DNA from: a bacterium | GTDB lineage: Bacteria > Bacillota > Sulfobacillia > UBA995 | Assembly: GCA_031082145.1 (NCBI GenBank) | Contig: JAVHLP010000002.1 | Location: 95,214-159,213, forward strand | Length of the DNA stretch: 64,000 nucleotides | Direction: 5' to 3' | In this document: piece by piece, positions 1-9,068 of the stretch | Layout of the letters: the number at the start of each line of letters is the position of its first letter | Numbering within the stretch: the first letter of the stretch is position 1 | Made by a program: the position numbers and the translations under genes | Notes under the pieces: model-generated | The model's input: only the letters and a program-made list of their open reading frames with translations | What the model was told of the DNA's origin: nothing | Database searches by the model: none

Positions 1-1
1 G

Positions 2-163
2 GCGGATCTCGAAGCGCTCGCAACCGGGGTCATCCGGGTCACCGTTGACGCGCTGGGCCTGGCGCCGGGTTCCCACCGGCTGCCGGTGAGGGTCGAATTG
101 CCGGCCGGTCTAACGCTGGAGGCGGTCAAGCCGGCGGAGGTGACGGTGGAGATACGGCCCTGA
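2..163 (+). CDS. cdaR: CdaR/YbbR-domain protein, C-terminal end (partial)
   Basis: Only the last 53 codons are present; the 5' part lies outside the window. The reading frame runs open from base 2 to the TGA at 161-163. The residues are beta-rich with alternating hydrophobic positions and end in VEIRP, which fits the closing strand of a YbbR repeat. CdaR regulates the membrane diadenylate cyclase CdaA. In Bacillota the order cdaA-cdaR-glmM is conserved, and glmM follows 40 bases downstream here, so the assignment rests mainly on position. With so little sequence the family call is an inference. Confidence 0.6.
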   Translation, partial: ADLEALATGVIRVTVDALGLAPGSHRLPVRVELPAGLTLEAVKPAEVTVEIRP

Positions 164-203
164 GGAAACAGGGGAGCATATACTGACCCATGGAGGCCGG
201 TAG

Positions 204-1553
204 ATGGCCAGACTGTTTGGGACCGACGGTGTCCGCGGCGTAGCCAACCTCGAGCTCACCGGAGAACTGGCCTACCGGCTGGGAAGAGCGGCCGGGCACC
301 ACCTCGCCACCGGTGTCGATCAACCCCGGGTCCTGGTGGGGCGAGACACCCGCATTTCCGGTGACCTGCTGGAAGCGGCGCTGGTTGCCGGTTTCCTCTC
401 CGTGGGCGTGGATGCTATCACGCTGGGGGTGGTGCCTACCCCCGGCGTAGCCTTTCTGACCCGCCATACCGGGGCCGCGGGGGGGGCGGTGATCTCTGCC
501 TCCCACAACCCCCCGCCCGATAACGGCATCAAGTTCCTGTCCGCTGAAGGCTACAAGCTGGCCGAACCAGGTGAGAGGACTATCGAGGAGTTCGCGCTGG
601 CCGATCCCGACGTGCTTCCGCGGCCCACGGGCACCGGGGTGGGACGTTGGCGCCAGGCGCCGGACCTGGTGAACGAGTACCTCGATCACCTCGTAGCCAC
701 GGCCGGCACAAGGCTGGATGGCCTCCGGCTGGTGGTCGACACTGCCCACGGAGCCACCTGCCGGCTGGCCCCCCTTCTACTGGAGCGACTGGGTGCTCGG
801 GTGACCGCTATCAACGCCAGCCCGGAAGGGGCCAACATCAACGTTGACTGCGGGGCGACCCACCCCCTCCTCCTGGGACGGTCGGTCGTGGAAGGCGGGG
901 CCGATGCGGGCGTGGCCTATGATGGTGACGGCGACCGCGCCATCGCCGTCGATGAGAAGGGCGAAGTGGTGGACGGAGACCAGATCATGGCCGCCTGCGG
1001 CCTCTATCTGGTGGAGCAGGGTCGTCTGCCCCGGCGGGGCATCGTGGCCACGGTCATGAGCAACATCGGGTTGGAGTTGGCCTTCCAGGCCCACGGGGGT
1101 CGGGTGGTGCGAACTCCGGTGGGCGACCGGCACGTGCTGGAGGCCATGCTCCGGGAAGGCATGATCCTGGGGGGCGAGCAGTCGGGGCACCTGATCTTCC
1201 TGGATGCCGCGACGACTGGGGACGGCTTGCTGACGACCATACGCCTGCTGGGAGTCATGGTCGCCACCGGCCAGCCCCTTTCCAAGTTAGCCGCCAGGAT
1301 GACCAAGTACCCGCAAGTGCTACTGAATGTCCGGGTCCGGCAGAAACCGGATCTGGAGGCGATCCCCGGGTTGCCCGACATGCTGGCCAAGACCAGCGAG
1401 ACCCTGGGTCCGAAGGGTCGGGTTGTTTTGCGCCCGTCGGGCACCGAGCCGCTGGTGCGGGTGATGGTTGAAGGAGAAGACGCTGATCTGGTCGAATCGT
1501 CGGCAAGGGAAGTGGCCGGGTTTATCGCCGGCCGCCTGGGCCAGGACGGCTGA
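204..1553 (+). CDS. glmM: Phosphoglucosamine mutase GlmM
   Basis: This enzyme interconverts glucosamine-6-phosphate and glucosamine-1-phosphate on the way to UDP-GlcNAc and peptidoglycan. The 449-residue product has the family's usual length and begins MARLFGTDGVRG, the standard N-terminus. The phosphoserine loop ISASHNP places the catalytic Ser at about residue 100. The metal-binding loop DGDGDR is at 240-245. The C-terminal phosphate-binding segment RPSGTEP is present near residue 412. A GGAGG motif lies about 9 bases before the ATG. It sits between cdaR and glmS, so both enzymes of amino-sugar synthesis are adjacent. Confidence 0.97.
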   Translation: MARLFGTDGVRGVANLELTGELAYRLGRAAGHHLATGVDQPRVLVGRDTRISGDLLEAALVAGFLSVGVDAITLGVVPTPGVAFLTRHTGAAGGAVISASHNPPPDNGIKFLSAEGYKLAEPGERTIEEFALADPDVLPRPTGTGVGRWRQAPDLVNEYLDHLVATAGTRLDGLRLVVDTAHGATCRLAPLLLERLGARVTAINASPEGANINVDCGATHPLLLGRSVVEGGADAGVAYDGDGDRAIAVDEKGEVVDGDQIMAACGLYLVEQGRLPRRGIVATVMSNIGLELAFQAHGGRVVRTPVGDRHVLEAMLREGMILGGEQSGHLIFLDAATTGDGLLTTIRLLGVMVATGQPLSKLAARMTKYPQVLLNVRVRQKPDLEAIPGLPDMLAKTSETLGPKGRVVLRPSGTEPLVRVMVEGEDADLVESSAREVAGFIAGRLGQDG

Positions 1554-1633
1554 AGGAGGTGGTCAGTAGGCTGACGCCATCGAGGGCGCCCCGGAACAGA
1601 CGCAGACGGCCGCGTTGCTGAACTGAAGACAAA

Positions 1634-1785
1634 GCGCCAGGACTCCCCCGGCGGGGAGTTGACGAGGACCGGGATCTCGGACCATCGGCGGGTGACCGGC
1701 GGTCTCCCACGACCGACAGAGGGTTCCACAAAACCCCAGGTGACTGAGGGTACAAAAGGACCCGGGTGGGTGCGCTGTCCGCTTG
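1634..1785 (+). ncRNA. glmS ribozyme (self-cleaving riboswitch)
   Basis: The untranslated stretch before glmS contains the glmS ribozyme core. The cleavage-site motif A-GCGCCAG starts at 1633/1634, with scission expected between A1633 and G1634. It is followed by a GC-rich P2 hairpin (ACTCCCC/GGGGAGT), then the invariant GTTGACGAGGA at 1658-1668, and ATCGGCGGGTGACC at 1682-1695, matching the conserved double-pseudoknot elements. The ribozyme binds glucosamine-6-phosphate as a cofactor and cleaves the glmS mRNA, giving feedback control. The 3' boundary is estimated. A further hairpin at about 1801-1829 (CCGCGC / GCGCGG) lies between the ribozyme and the start codon. Confidence 0.93.
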
Positions 1786-1880
1786 CGGGCTGTTCCCTGG
1801 CCGCGCTCTCCGGATATGGAGCCGCGCGGCTTCTGTTATGGACCTGGGGAACAGACTACCCGAGAGGAAGGTAGACGCCC

Positions 1881-3710
1881 ATGTGCGGCATTGTCGGCTA
1901 CGTGGGAAGGTACGCTGCCCTACCGGTCTTGCTGGACGGCCTGCGGCGGCTGGAATATCGCGGCTATGACTCGGCCGGGGTCGCGGTCGTTGAAGACGGG
2001 CGACTCGCCCTTACCTGGGCCGAGGGGAAGCTAGACCGGCTGGAAGCCAAGCTGGAAGCTCAGCCCCGGTTCGAAGGTACCACCGGCATCGGCCACACCC
2101 GCTGGGCCACTCACGGCCCACCATCGGAGACCAACGCCCATCCCCATGTCGACTGTCTCGGCAAGCTGGCGGTTGTGCACAACGGGATCATCGAGAACTA
2201 CCTGGCCCTCAAGGAGCAACTGGCGGCCAAGGGGCATCGCTTCCGGTCCGAGACGGATACCGAGGTGATCCCCCATCTTCTGGAAGAAGCTTACGACGGG
2301 TCCCTGGAGGCGGCGGTGCGCGAGGTAGCGGGGCTCCTCCAAGGCTCCTTCGCCATGGCGGCGACTTCCGTTCACGAACCCGGCACTATCGTGGGTGCCC
2401 GCAAGGGAAGCCCGTTGGTGGTGGGGCTTGGCCGGGGTGAGAACTACCTGGCCTCCGACATCCCGGCCATACTCACCCGCACCCGCGACACCATTATCCT
2501 GGAAGATGGCGAAATCGTCGTGCTTACCCCGGACGAGGTCCGGGTGCTGGATCGAGAAGGGCGCCCCGCCCCCAAGGAGCCCTTCCGTGTCCACTGGGAC
2601 CCGGATCGAGCCGAGCGCGGGGGCTACCCGCACTTCATGCTCAAGGAGATCCACGAGCAACCTCGGGCCCTTGCCGACACCCTGGCCGGCCGGACCGGTC
2701 CCGGTACCCGCATTGAGCTGGACGAGCTAAGGTTTGACGCGACCGGCGCCCGTGCCCTGGACCGGGTCTTCATCACTGCCTGCGGTACCGCCTACCACGC
2801 CGGCCTGGTGGGCAAGCATCTTCTGGAAGGGCTGGCCCGCCTGCGGGTCGAGATCGATGTGGCCTCCGAGTTCCGCTACCGTGACCCGGTCATCTGCCCG
2901 GGCGACTTGGCCATCGTGGTCAGCCAGTCCGGGGAGACCGCCGATACGCTGGAGGCCCTGCGCGAGTGCCGCCGCCGAGGGGCCCGGACCCTGGCCATCA
3001 CCAACGTGGTCGGCAATTCCATATCCCGCGAGGCGGACACGGTCATCTACACCCGGGCCGGACCGGAGATAGCGGTGGCTTCCACCAAGGCCTACACGAC
3101 TCAGATCCTGGTCCTGACCCTCATCGCTCTGAAGCTCGGTGAGCTCCGCGGCCACGTCTCAGCCCGCCAGCTGTCGCACTACCTTCGTGGCCTGAACGCG
3201 CTTCCCCGCCTGGCCGAGAACGTGCTGCAGACCTCCGGCCAACTTGCCGACCTGGCTCGGAACTGGACCGCGCTGGAGGACGTCTTCTTCATTGGCCGCG
3301 GCCTGGACCACGCGCTGGCCCTGGAGGGACAGCTCAAGCTGAAGGAGATCTCCTATATCCACGCAGAAGCCTACCCGGCCGGAGAGCTCAAGCACGGCAC
3401 CCTGGCCCTGATTGTGCCCGGCGTACCCGTCATAGCCCTCGTCACCCAGCCCGAACTCCGGGACAAGATGATGTCCAATATCACCGAAGTCAAGGCCCGC
3501 GGGGCCACCGTGATCGGTCTGGCCCTGGAGGGAGACGACGACATCACCCGGCACGCCGATCACCTGGTGACCCTGCCCCGGGTCGACGGCCTGCTGACGC
3601 CGGTTCTCGCCGCCATTCCCTTGCAGTTGCTGGCCTACCATGCTGCCGTGGCCCGGGGCTGTGACGTCGACCAACCCCGCAATCTTGCCAAGAGCGTGAC
3701 GGTGGAGTGA
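1881..3710 (+). CDS. glmS: Glutamine-fructose-6-phosphate aminotransferase GlmS
   Basis: GlmS makes glucosamine-6-phosphate from fructose-6-phosphate and glutamine. The 609-residue product has the family length. It starts MCGIVGYVG, so Cys2 becomes the N-terminal nucleophile of the glutaminase domain (about 1-230). Two SIS sugar-isomerase domains follow (about 285-420 and 455-590), with the motif SQSGETADT near residue 350. The C-terminus ends LAKSVTVE as in the family. It is preceded by its own ribozyme and so is presumably repressed by its product. A purine-rich AGAGGAAGG lies 8-10 bases before the ATG. Confidence 0.98.
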   Translation: MCGIVGYVGRYAALPVLLDGLRRLEYRGYDSAGVAVVEDGRLALTWAEGKLDRLEAKLEAQPRFEGTTGIGHTRWATHGPPSETNAHPHVDCLGKLAVVHNGIIENYLALKEQLAAKGHRFRSETDTEVIPHLLEEAYDGSLEAAVREVAGLLQGSFAMAATSVHEPGTIVGARKGSPLVVGLGRGENYLASDIPAILTRTRDTIILEDGEIVVLTPDEVRVLDREGRPAPKEPFRVHWDPDRAERGGYPHFMLKEIHEQPRALADTLAGRTGPGTRIELDELRFDATGARALDRVFITACGTAYHAGLVGKHLLEGLARLRVEIDVASEFRYRDPVICPGDLAIVVSQSGETADTLEALRECRRRGARTLAITNVVGNSISREADTVIYTRAGPEIAVASTKAYTTQILVLTLIALKLGELRGHVSARQLSHYLRGLNALPRLAENVLQTSGQLADLARNWTALEDVFFIGRGLDHALALEGQLKLKEISYIHAEAYPAGELKHGTLALIVPGVPVIALVTQPELRDKMMSNITEVKARGATVIGLALEGDDDITRHADHLVTLPRVDGLLTPVLAAIPLQLLAYHAAVARGCDVDQPRNLAKSVTVE

Positions 3711-3726
3711 GCGAGCGGGGGACCCC

Positions 3727-3743
3727 GGGTGGGTCGCCCACCC
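3727..3743 (+). terminator. GC-rich hairpin after glmS
   Basis: A perfect 7-bp stem GGGTGGG/CCCACCC with a TCG loop lies 17 bases after the glmS stop. There is no T-run, so it could be a weak terminator, an mRNA-end stabiliser or a structure before the next start codon. Confidence 0.3.
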
Positions 3744-3784
3744 GCCCATCACCCGGTGGGCGGAGAGGAATGGAGGAGCATGCT

Positions 3785-4528
3785 GTGGACGAACTCGTGG
3801 GCGGGCTGCGCCGTGCCGACTCGGTCACCGTTGACTACGACCCCGGACGTCTCTTACAGGGTGACGAGTGGGCCCGGCGGGCGGCTCTTCTCACGACGGT
3901 GCTGGGGAACGGCCCGTTCGGAGACGTCATCGACCTGGGTTCAGGTATCGGGCAGGTGTCGGCGTGGGCGGCAGCCCGGGCCGGCCAGGTGATCGCCTTC
4001 GATCTCTCCCACACCCACTGCCTCCTCTACACGTTCTTCATGTGGCACCGAAAGGTCGGCAACGCCCATGTCTTCCACGGCAGCCTGGCTGGATTGGGGG
4101 GCGAGCACGCCCCCCATCCGGTCGATCTGCTGATCTCCTTCAACGCGCTGTCCCGGGCCGCCGTACTGGACCAGTGGCCGCACGTTGGCCGTTACCTACG
4201 CCCCCGGGGCCAGGCCTTGCTGGCATATCCATTGCTTTACGGGGATGCCGATCCCACCTCGGAAGAGAGTCTGGCCCTGGGGGCCGGTCTTGGCGATGGA
4301 AGCGGCGAGTGGCAGCCCCCCACGCCTCCCGGTCTGGACCTGGTGGTCACCGGGAGAGCCGGCAAGACGCAGATCTCGCTTCCCTGCGCCGCCATCATGA
4401 CCGGGCGGAAAGAGCTCTTCGATTTCGCTACCGGCAGGCCGTCGCCCTGCTGGAAGGGCCTCCCCTATTTCCCCATCGAGCTTGAGTACCGGCTGTACCG
4501 GGCCGCCGAGGGATCCGGCGGCAACTGA
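3785..4528 (+). CDS. Class I SAM-dependent methyltransferase
   Basis: The 247-residue product carries motif I, VIDLGSGIGQ, near residues 40-50. It is followed by an acidic residue at the end of strand 2 (IAFDLSH) and the expected LLISFNAL strand 4. These are the SAM-binding features of a Rossmann-fold methyltransferase. The substrate is not evident. I chose GTG 3785 because a GGAGGA motif sits 7 bases upstream; ATG 3770 in the same frame is the alternative but has the purine run directly against it. It follows glmS by about 75 bases and may be co-transcribed with it. Confidence 0.7.
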   Translation: MDELVGGLRRADSVTVDYDPGRLLQGDEWARRAALLTTVLGNGPFGDVIDLGSGIGQVSAWAAARAGQVIAFDLSHTHCLLYTFFMWHRKVGNAHVFHGSLAGLGGEHAPHPVDLLISFNALSRAAVLDQWPHVGRYLRPRGQALLAYPLLYGDADPTSEESLALGAGLGDGSGEWQPPTPPGLDLVVTGRAGKTQISLPCAAIMTGRKELFDFATGRPSPCWKGLPYFPIELEYRLYRAAEGSGGN

Positions 4529-4545
4529 GAAGAGAACCGGCGTCC

Positions 4546-4833
4546 ATGACGGCCACGATGAGACGCTGGACGCTGGTCGCCCCCAACGGCGACTACGCGT
4601 CGTTCTGCACGGCGTGGGTGGATGCCCGCAACCGGTACGCCAACTATGAGCCGGTGGGGCCAGCACTCTGAGTACCGCCGCTTGGGACTGGCCCGGGAGC
4701 TCCTGCGGGACGGCTTCCGGCGCATGGCGCCACCGTGTCCTTCATGGACTCGGGCAACGAGTCCTACCGCAAGATCGGCTTCCGGGAGACGGCCTACGCG
4801 CATTCGTCCTGGATCAAGTACTTCCGGCAGTAG
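4546..4833 (+). pseudogene. GNAT-family acetyltransferase remnant, twice frameshifted
   Basis: The stretch reads as the C-terminal half of a GNAT acetyltransferase if the frame is changed twice. The first frame gives VAPNGDYASFCTAWVDARN and ends EPVG before a stop. The second gives HSEYRRLGLARELL, which is motif A with the acetyl-CoA-binding R-x-x-G-L-G/A. The first frame then returns to give ATVSFMDSGNESYRKIGF and a natural end at TAG 4831. One extra base near 4660 and one missing base near 4729 explain everything. The usual N-terminal half is also absent. It lies just after the methyltransferase and points at the convergent gene downstream. Confidence 0.75.
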
Positions 4834-6047
4834 ACCCCGGCGAATTTGTGGCCGACCCATGGCTGGGGAGAACACCGTTGTCGGGTGGAACGGGCCCGGA
4901 CTTCATGAGCCGGCGAATGAGCTGCAGCCGGAAGGTAATGTCGGCCATCCGGCTGTCGGGCTTTCTCCAGTCGGGGGCTAGCCTCACCCGCTCCGCGAAG
5001 GGACCGTGCCGGGAGCAGGCGGAGGCCGGCAGGTCGTATATCCCTGGCCGCACCTGCCGCTCTGCCAGCCAACGGAGCCACCCGGTGGTTGCCGGATAGC
5101 GACCGGCGGCTCCGAGCCGGGCCATCAACTCTAGCACAGTCAGGCCGTAGGCCCACATCCCACGGCACAGCATGGTGTCTGGCTGAGGGAGCGTGATCTT
5201 CCACCCCTTGACGAAGGACTTCCCCTCCAGGGCGATCAGGCCTATTCCCTGGCCCAATCGCAGGTAGTCAGGACCAAACACGTAGTCCAGGACCGGCAGC
5301 AGCCGGGGGTCGGAACGGGCGGCAGGCGAGTAGGCGAACAGCTCGAGCAGGTAGAGATCGGGAATGGCGGGGTAGCCGAGTTCCTCGTCATAGGCTTCGG
5401 GGCGGATGACGGGCGGGCTCCCGAGTACCGGTTCGGCCGCTGCGGGGCCGGTCACGAACCGGTAGCTGGCCGCCAGGAGAGCACGGGCGACGGCCGCGAC
5501 CGGCTCCTGCCCACCTAGCCCGGCGTGAGCTAGCAGCGAGGCGGCGATGGAGCGGCAGAACCAGATGATGTACCGAGTGCGCCGGCGGCCGCGCATGTAG
5601 GCCGCCAGGTCGTAATAGCCGGCGGCGCCGTCGCGGAGAAGCCCCAGGAGCATGGATATGCCCCGGTCCACGGCCGTGGTGCCCGGCTCCCAGCCGTACT
5701 CGAGCAGCCGGGGGAACTGGACCTCGGTGGTCTCACGGATATCGCCCCGGGAGTCGCCGGTGTGCAGCCGGCCTCCCCTCGTCTTGCTGCCGTGCGGCCA
5801 TCTGCCGGGCGGGCTCGTAGGCGAGGATCGCCTGCCGGGTCTTCCCGTCCGGCTGCCTGCCCAGGATGTCCCGGAGGGCGCGGTAGCGCACCGGTGGGCT
5901 GCCCGCTTCCAGCAACCAGTATGTAGCCGCCTGGTCGTCCACCCCGTCTATCCCCCCGGCGGCAGGATTTGTCTCCCCGGCGGGTGATCCCTTCCCGGCG
6001 GTTTCCGGCGCCATAGATCGGCGGCGAGTCCCGCCCGGCCTGCTCAA
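4814..6047 (-). pseudogene. Alpha/alpha-toroid (prenyltransferase/squalene-cyclase-like) protein, frameshifted
   Basis: Two minus-strand frames join into one protein of about 400 residues. The N-terminal part (about 6047 or ATG 6014 down to 5780) contains DDQAATYWLLEAGSPPVRYR. The C-terminal part (about 5778 to 4814) continues LHTGDSRGDIRETTEVQFPRL. Adding one base in the C-run at 5775-5778 restores a single frame. Helical repeats rich in L, W and Y, with GRYP...WLRWLAERQ, resemble the helical-toroid proteins of the terpene cyclase type, but no catalytic DxDD is visible, so the function is unknown. The break may be a homopolymer error rather than decay. Confidence 0.5.
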
Positions 6048-6150
6048 TCAACCCGCCTGGTTGCCGGTGAAGGTGAACAGGGGAAGGGAAAACCCCGCCG
6101 CTCAGGGAATCTCTAACCTTGTGACCAACCACCGGTGAAGGACTGGGTCC

Positions 6151-6534
6151 GTGAGAGCAACGGGGACGATCGTGGGCATAGGCTTCGATATGGTGGAGAT
6201 CGGCCGGGTGGACGCGGCGATCCGGCGCTGGGAGCGCCGTTTCCTGGACCGCCTGTACACCGTCGAGGAACAGGCCTGCTGCCGGGGACAGGCCAGCAGC
6301 CTTGCCGGCCGCCTGGCGGCCAAGGAGGCGGTGCTCAAGGCCATGGGCACCGGCCTCCGGTTCGGGAACTGGCGCGAGATCGCGGTGACCGGGGACGCCC
6401 TCGGAGCCCCGCGGGTCACCATCAGTGGCCGGCTGGCAGAAGAGGCCCGCTGCCGGGGGATCGAGGGTTTCCTGGTTAGCATCACCCACACCGGCGATCT
6501 GGCGGCGGCGGTGGCCCTGGCCCGGGGAGGCTAG
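6151..6534 (+). CDS. acpS: Holo-[acyl-carrier-protein] synthase AcpS
   Basis: AcpS transfers 4'-phosphopantetheine from CoA to acyl carrier protein. The 127-residue product has the family length. GIGFDMVEI near residues 9-17 holds the Mg-binding Asp, where most homologues read GxDIVE(I). LAAKEAVLKAMG near residue 55-66 holds the second metal ligand Glu and the CoA-binding Lys. VSITHT near the end is also typical. The start is GTG 6151, with a weak GAAGGA upstream. The next gene begins 4 bases after the stop, so the pair is probably translationally coupled. Confidence 0.95.
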   Translation: MRATGTIVGIGFDMVEIGRVDAAIRRWERRFLDRLYTVEEQACCRGQASSLAGRLAAKEAVLKAMGTGLRFGNWREIAVTGDALGAPRVTISGRLAEEARCRGIEGFLVSITHTGDLAAAVALARGG

Positions 6535-6538
6535 CGAG

Positions 6539-8074
6539 GTGTACCTGGCTACAGCGGAGGAGATGCGCCGGCTGGACCGGGCCGCGGCCGCGGAAGCCGG
6601 GATCGGCACTCTCTTACTGATGGAGAATGCCGGCGCCGGTGCGGCCCGGATCGCCCGGGAGATGCTGGGCGGCTCCGGACCGGTGGTCGTCCTCGCGGGA
6701 CCCGGCAATAACGGCGGCGATGGCTTGGTGCTGGCCCGCCACCTGAAATGCGCCGGCACTGAGGTTGAGGTCTTCCTGTTCGGCCGCCCCCGCGGCGTAG
6801 CCTTGGAGAACCTCCGGGCCGCCAGGGGGGCCGGGGTTGTCGTGCACGAGAACGGCCAGGAAACCGAGCGGGCAGTGAGCGAGGCCGATCTGGTAGTGGA
6901 TGCCCTGCTGGGCACCGGGCTCAAAGGTCCCCCGGGGAAGACGATGGCCCCCCTCATCTCCCTGGCCCGCGGCTGCGGGCACCCGGTGCTGGCCCTGGAT
7001 GTCCCCTCGGGGCTGGATGCCGACACCGGCCAGGTACCGGGGGTCTGTGTACGGGCTCAGGTCACGGCAACCTTCGGGCTGGCCAAGCCTGGTTTGTACC
7101 TCTACCCCGGGGCGGCCGAGTCGGGTCTGGTCCGGGTGGTCGATATGTCCCTTCCTCCCACGGTGATCGAACGGCACCCTCCCGTCACCCGGCTGCTGGA
7201 CCGGGAAGCCGCCGCCGCCATGGTCCCCCGGCGGCCGCCCTGGGGACACAAGGGTACCTTCGGGCATTCGGTGATCCTGGGCGGTTCGCGGGGTTTTCTC
7301 GGGGCCGCCGTCCTCGCCGGCCTGGGGGCCTTGCGAGCGGGCGCGGGACTGGTCACGGTTGGGACACCGGCGCCGCTGGACCTGGCCGTCAGCGCCGCCG
7401 CCCCGGAGTTGATGACCCTGGCGATCGGGGAAGGCGAGTGGCCGGCGGGCGCCGGCGACTGGCTGGCCACGGTGCTGGCCCGGCGGCCGGCCGCCCTGGC
7501 CCTGGGACCGGGCATGGGTGCCGACCCGAGGCTGACCGCTCTGGTGACCGAGCTCCTGGCCCGGGTTTCTTGTCCGGTAGTGGTTGATGCCGATGGCCTC
7601 AACGCCCTGGCCCGGCTGGAGCCTGACCAACTCGCGGCCGCCCTGGGGCCGGGCGCGGTTTTGACCCCCCACCCGGGTGAGATGGCGCGCCTGACCGGGC
7701 TGTCGCCGGAAGTGATCGCGGCGGATCGTATCGGCGTTGCTCGCAGTGCCGCCATGGGGTGGCGGGCCACCGTTGTGCTCAAGGGAGCCGGTACGGTGGT
7801 CGCCCTCGCCGATGGCCGGGCATGGCTGGATCCGGGCGGCAACCCGGCCCTGGCCACGGCGGGGAGTGGCGATGTTCTGACCGGCATCATCACCGGGCTG
7901 CTGGCCCAGGGGCTTCCTCCCGGCGAGGCGGCGCCCCTGGGTGTGCACCTGCACCGGCGGTCCGGCGACCTGGCCCGAGAGGAGTTGGGAGAGGCGGGGG
8001 TGATCGCCCGCGACATCCTGGCCCGGCTGCCGGTGGCCCGGGCGGGACTGGAGGTCGGGGATGAGGGGCTATAG
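6539..8074 (+). CDS. nnr: Bifunctional NAD(P)H-hydrate epimerase / ADP-dependent dehydratase
   Basis: This metabolite-repair enzyme epimerises and dehydrates damaged NAD(P)HX. The YjeF_N epimerase domain (about 1-215) includes GPGNNGGDGLVLARHL. The ribokinase-like dehydratase domain (about 225-500) includes GHKGTFGHSVILGGS, LTPHPGEMARLTG and TAGSGDVLTG, the last being the ATP/ADP-binding anion hole. At 511 residues the full fusion is present. The start is GTG 6539, because the protein then begins YLATAEEMRRLD as in homologues. It lies between acpS and a lipoprotein gene that overlaps its end by 14 bases. Confidence 0.95.
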   Translation: MYLATAEEMRRLDRAAAAEAGIGTLLLMENAGAGAARIAREMLGGSGPVVVLAGPGNNGGDGLVLARHLKCAGTEVEVFLFGRPRGVALENLRAARGAGVVVHENGQETERAVSEADLVVDALLGTGLKGPPGKTMAPLISLARGCGHPVLALDVPSGLDADTGQVPGVCVRAQVTATFGLAKPGLYLYPGAAESGLVRVVDMSLPPTVIERHPPVTRLLDREAAAAMVPRRPPWGHKGTFGHSVILGGSRGFLGAAVLAGLGALRAGAGLVTVGTPAPLDLAVSAAAPELMTLAIGEGEWPAGAGDWLATVLARRPAALALGPGMGADPRLTALVTELLARVSCPVVVDADGLNALARLEPDQLAAALGPGAVLTPHPGEMARLTGLSPEVIAADRIGVARSAAMGWRATVVLKGAGTVVALADGRAWLDPGGNPALATAGSGDVLTGIITGLLAQGLPPGEAAPLGVHLHRRSGDLAREELGEAGVIARDILARLPVARAGLEVGDEGL

Positions 8075-9068
8075 GAAGCTCCTGTTCCTGCTCCTGGTCC
8101 CTCTGCTTGGTTGCCGGCCCCCGGATTCTGCCGACGTGGTGCGGCGGCTAGTCGCGGCCCACGCCGAACTCCAGGATTACCAGGGCCGGGCCGAGATACA
8201 GAGCCCGGATGGGTCCACCCTGCAGGTCGCCTTCAAGTTCCTTCGCCCCGGCTACCACCTGACCCGCGTGAACGCTCCCGAGATCTTGGCCGGGCAGACG
8301 ACCCTGTTTGACGGCCAACGGGCCTGGTTCTGGGATCCTCACCGGGGCGCGGCCACCGCTTACGAGGGTCTTGGCCTGCCTGAAGGCGGTACCCCGGACG
8401 GCTTTGCCCAGGCCGTCGCCTCGCTACAGGCGGCGGGCCGGGTGCGGCTGGCAGGAGTCGAGCGGATCGCAGGTGTATCGCTGTATGGGCTGGAATGGGA
8501 AGAAGGGGGCGGGCGGCGCCGGCTGTGGGTGGCGGCGGATGCCTGGCTCCCGTCGCGGCTGGAGGCGGAGCAAGCGGACGGCTCCCGGTGGCAGGTGGTC
8601 TATCGGGAGCTTCGGACCAACACCGGCCTCACCCCGGAGGACTTCCGGCTGGACCTGCCACCGGCCGCCCGGCTGGTGGCCGGCGTGGCCGGGGCCCGGC
8701 CTATCACCGAGGAGCAGGCGGCGGGCATCCTGGGAACCGCCCCCGGAGTGCCCGGCCGGCTGCCTCCGGGTATGGCGCTCACCGGTGTCTTCCAGGCCGG
8801 AACTACGGTTGTTCTTCTCTACGGCCGGGAAGCGGCGGGGCCGGGTGCCCGAGCCATCTCCCTGGCCCAGCGGCGACACGAGGGGGAAGAGTTGGCTGCC
8901 CCGGTTGAGATGGCCCGAGCCGGTGAACGGGTGGTCGCCATCCTGCAAGCGGGGGAGTCGACGGTCCTGCGCTGGATCGAGCGGGGACTGGAGTTTACCC
9001 TGCTAGGCGAGGCGGCTCGGGAGGAACTGCTCGACATGGCGGCATCGCTGGACTTCCCGGAGAGGTGA
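8061..9068 (+). CDS. LolA-like / DUF4367-type lipoprotein
   Basis: The 335-residue product begins with a lipoprotein signal peptide: basic MRGYRK, a hydrophobic run, and the lipobox L-L-G-C with Cys18 as lipidation site. The mature part (VVRRLVAAHAELQDYQGRAEIQ...) resembles the LolA/LppX beta half-barrel, and the last ~100 residues resemble the DUF4367 sporulation-type domain. Such proteins in Bacillota sit between nnr and alr and are thought to act at the outer face of the membrane; the exact role is unknown. GGAGGT lies 6 bases before the ATG, inside the end of nnr. Confidence 0.75.
   Translation: MRGYRKLLFLLLVPLLGCRPPDSADVVRRLVAAHAELQDYQGRAEIQSPDGSTLQVAFKFLRPGYHLTRVNAPEILAGQTTLFDGQRAWFWDPHRGAATAYEGLGLPEGGTPDGFAQAVASLQAAGRVRLAGVERIAGVSLYGLEWEEGGGRRRLWVAADAWLPSRLEAEQADGSRWQVVYRELRTNTGLTPEDFRLDLPPAARLVAGVAGARPITEEQAAGILGTAPGVPGRLPPGMALTGVFQAGTTVVLLYGREAAGPGARAISLAQRRHEGEELAAPVEMARAGERVVAILQAGESTVLRWIERGLEFTLLGEAAREELLDMAASLDFPER

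Noticed and set aside
1555-1880. Several short open frames before glmS
   Set aside because: They overlap the glmS ribozyme and have no ribosome sites or recognisable protein features.
4546-4668. An independent 41-residue protein ending EPVGPAL
   Set aside because: The sequence is the middle of a GNAT domain cut short by a frameshift, so it was merged into the pseudogene.
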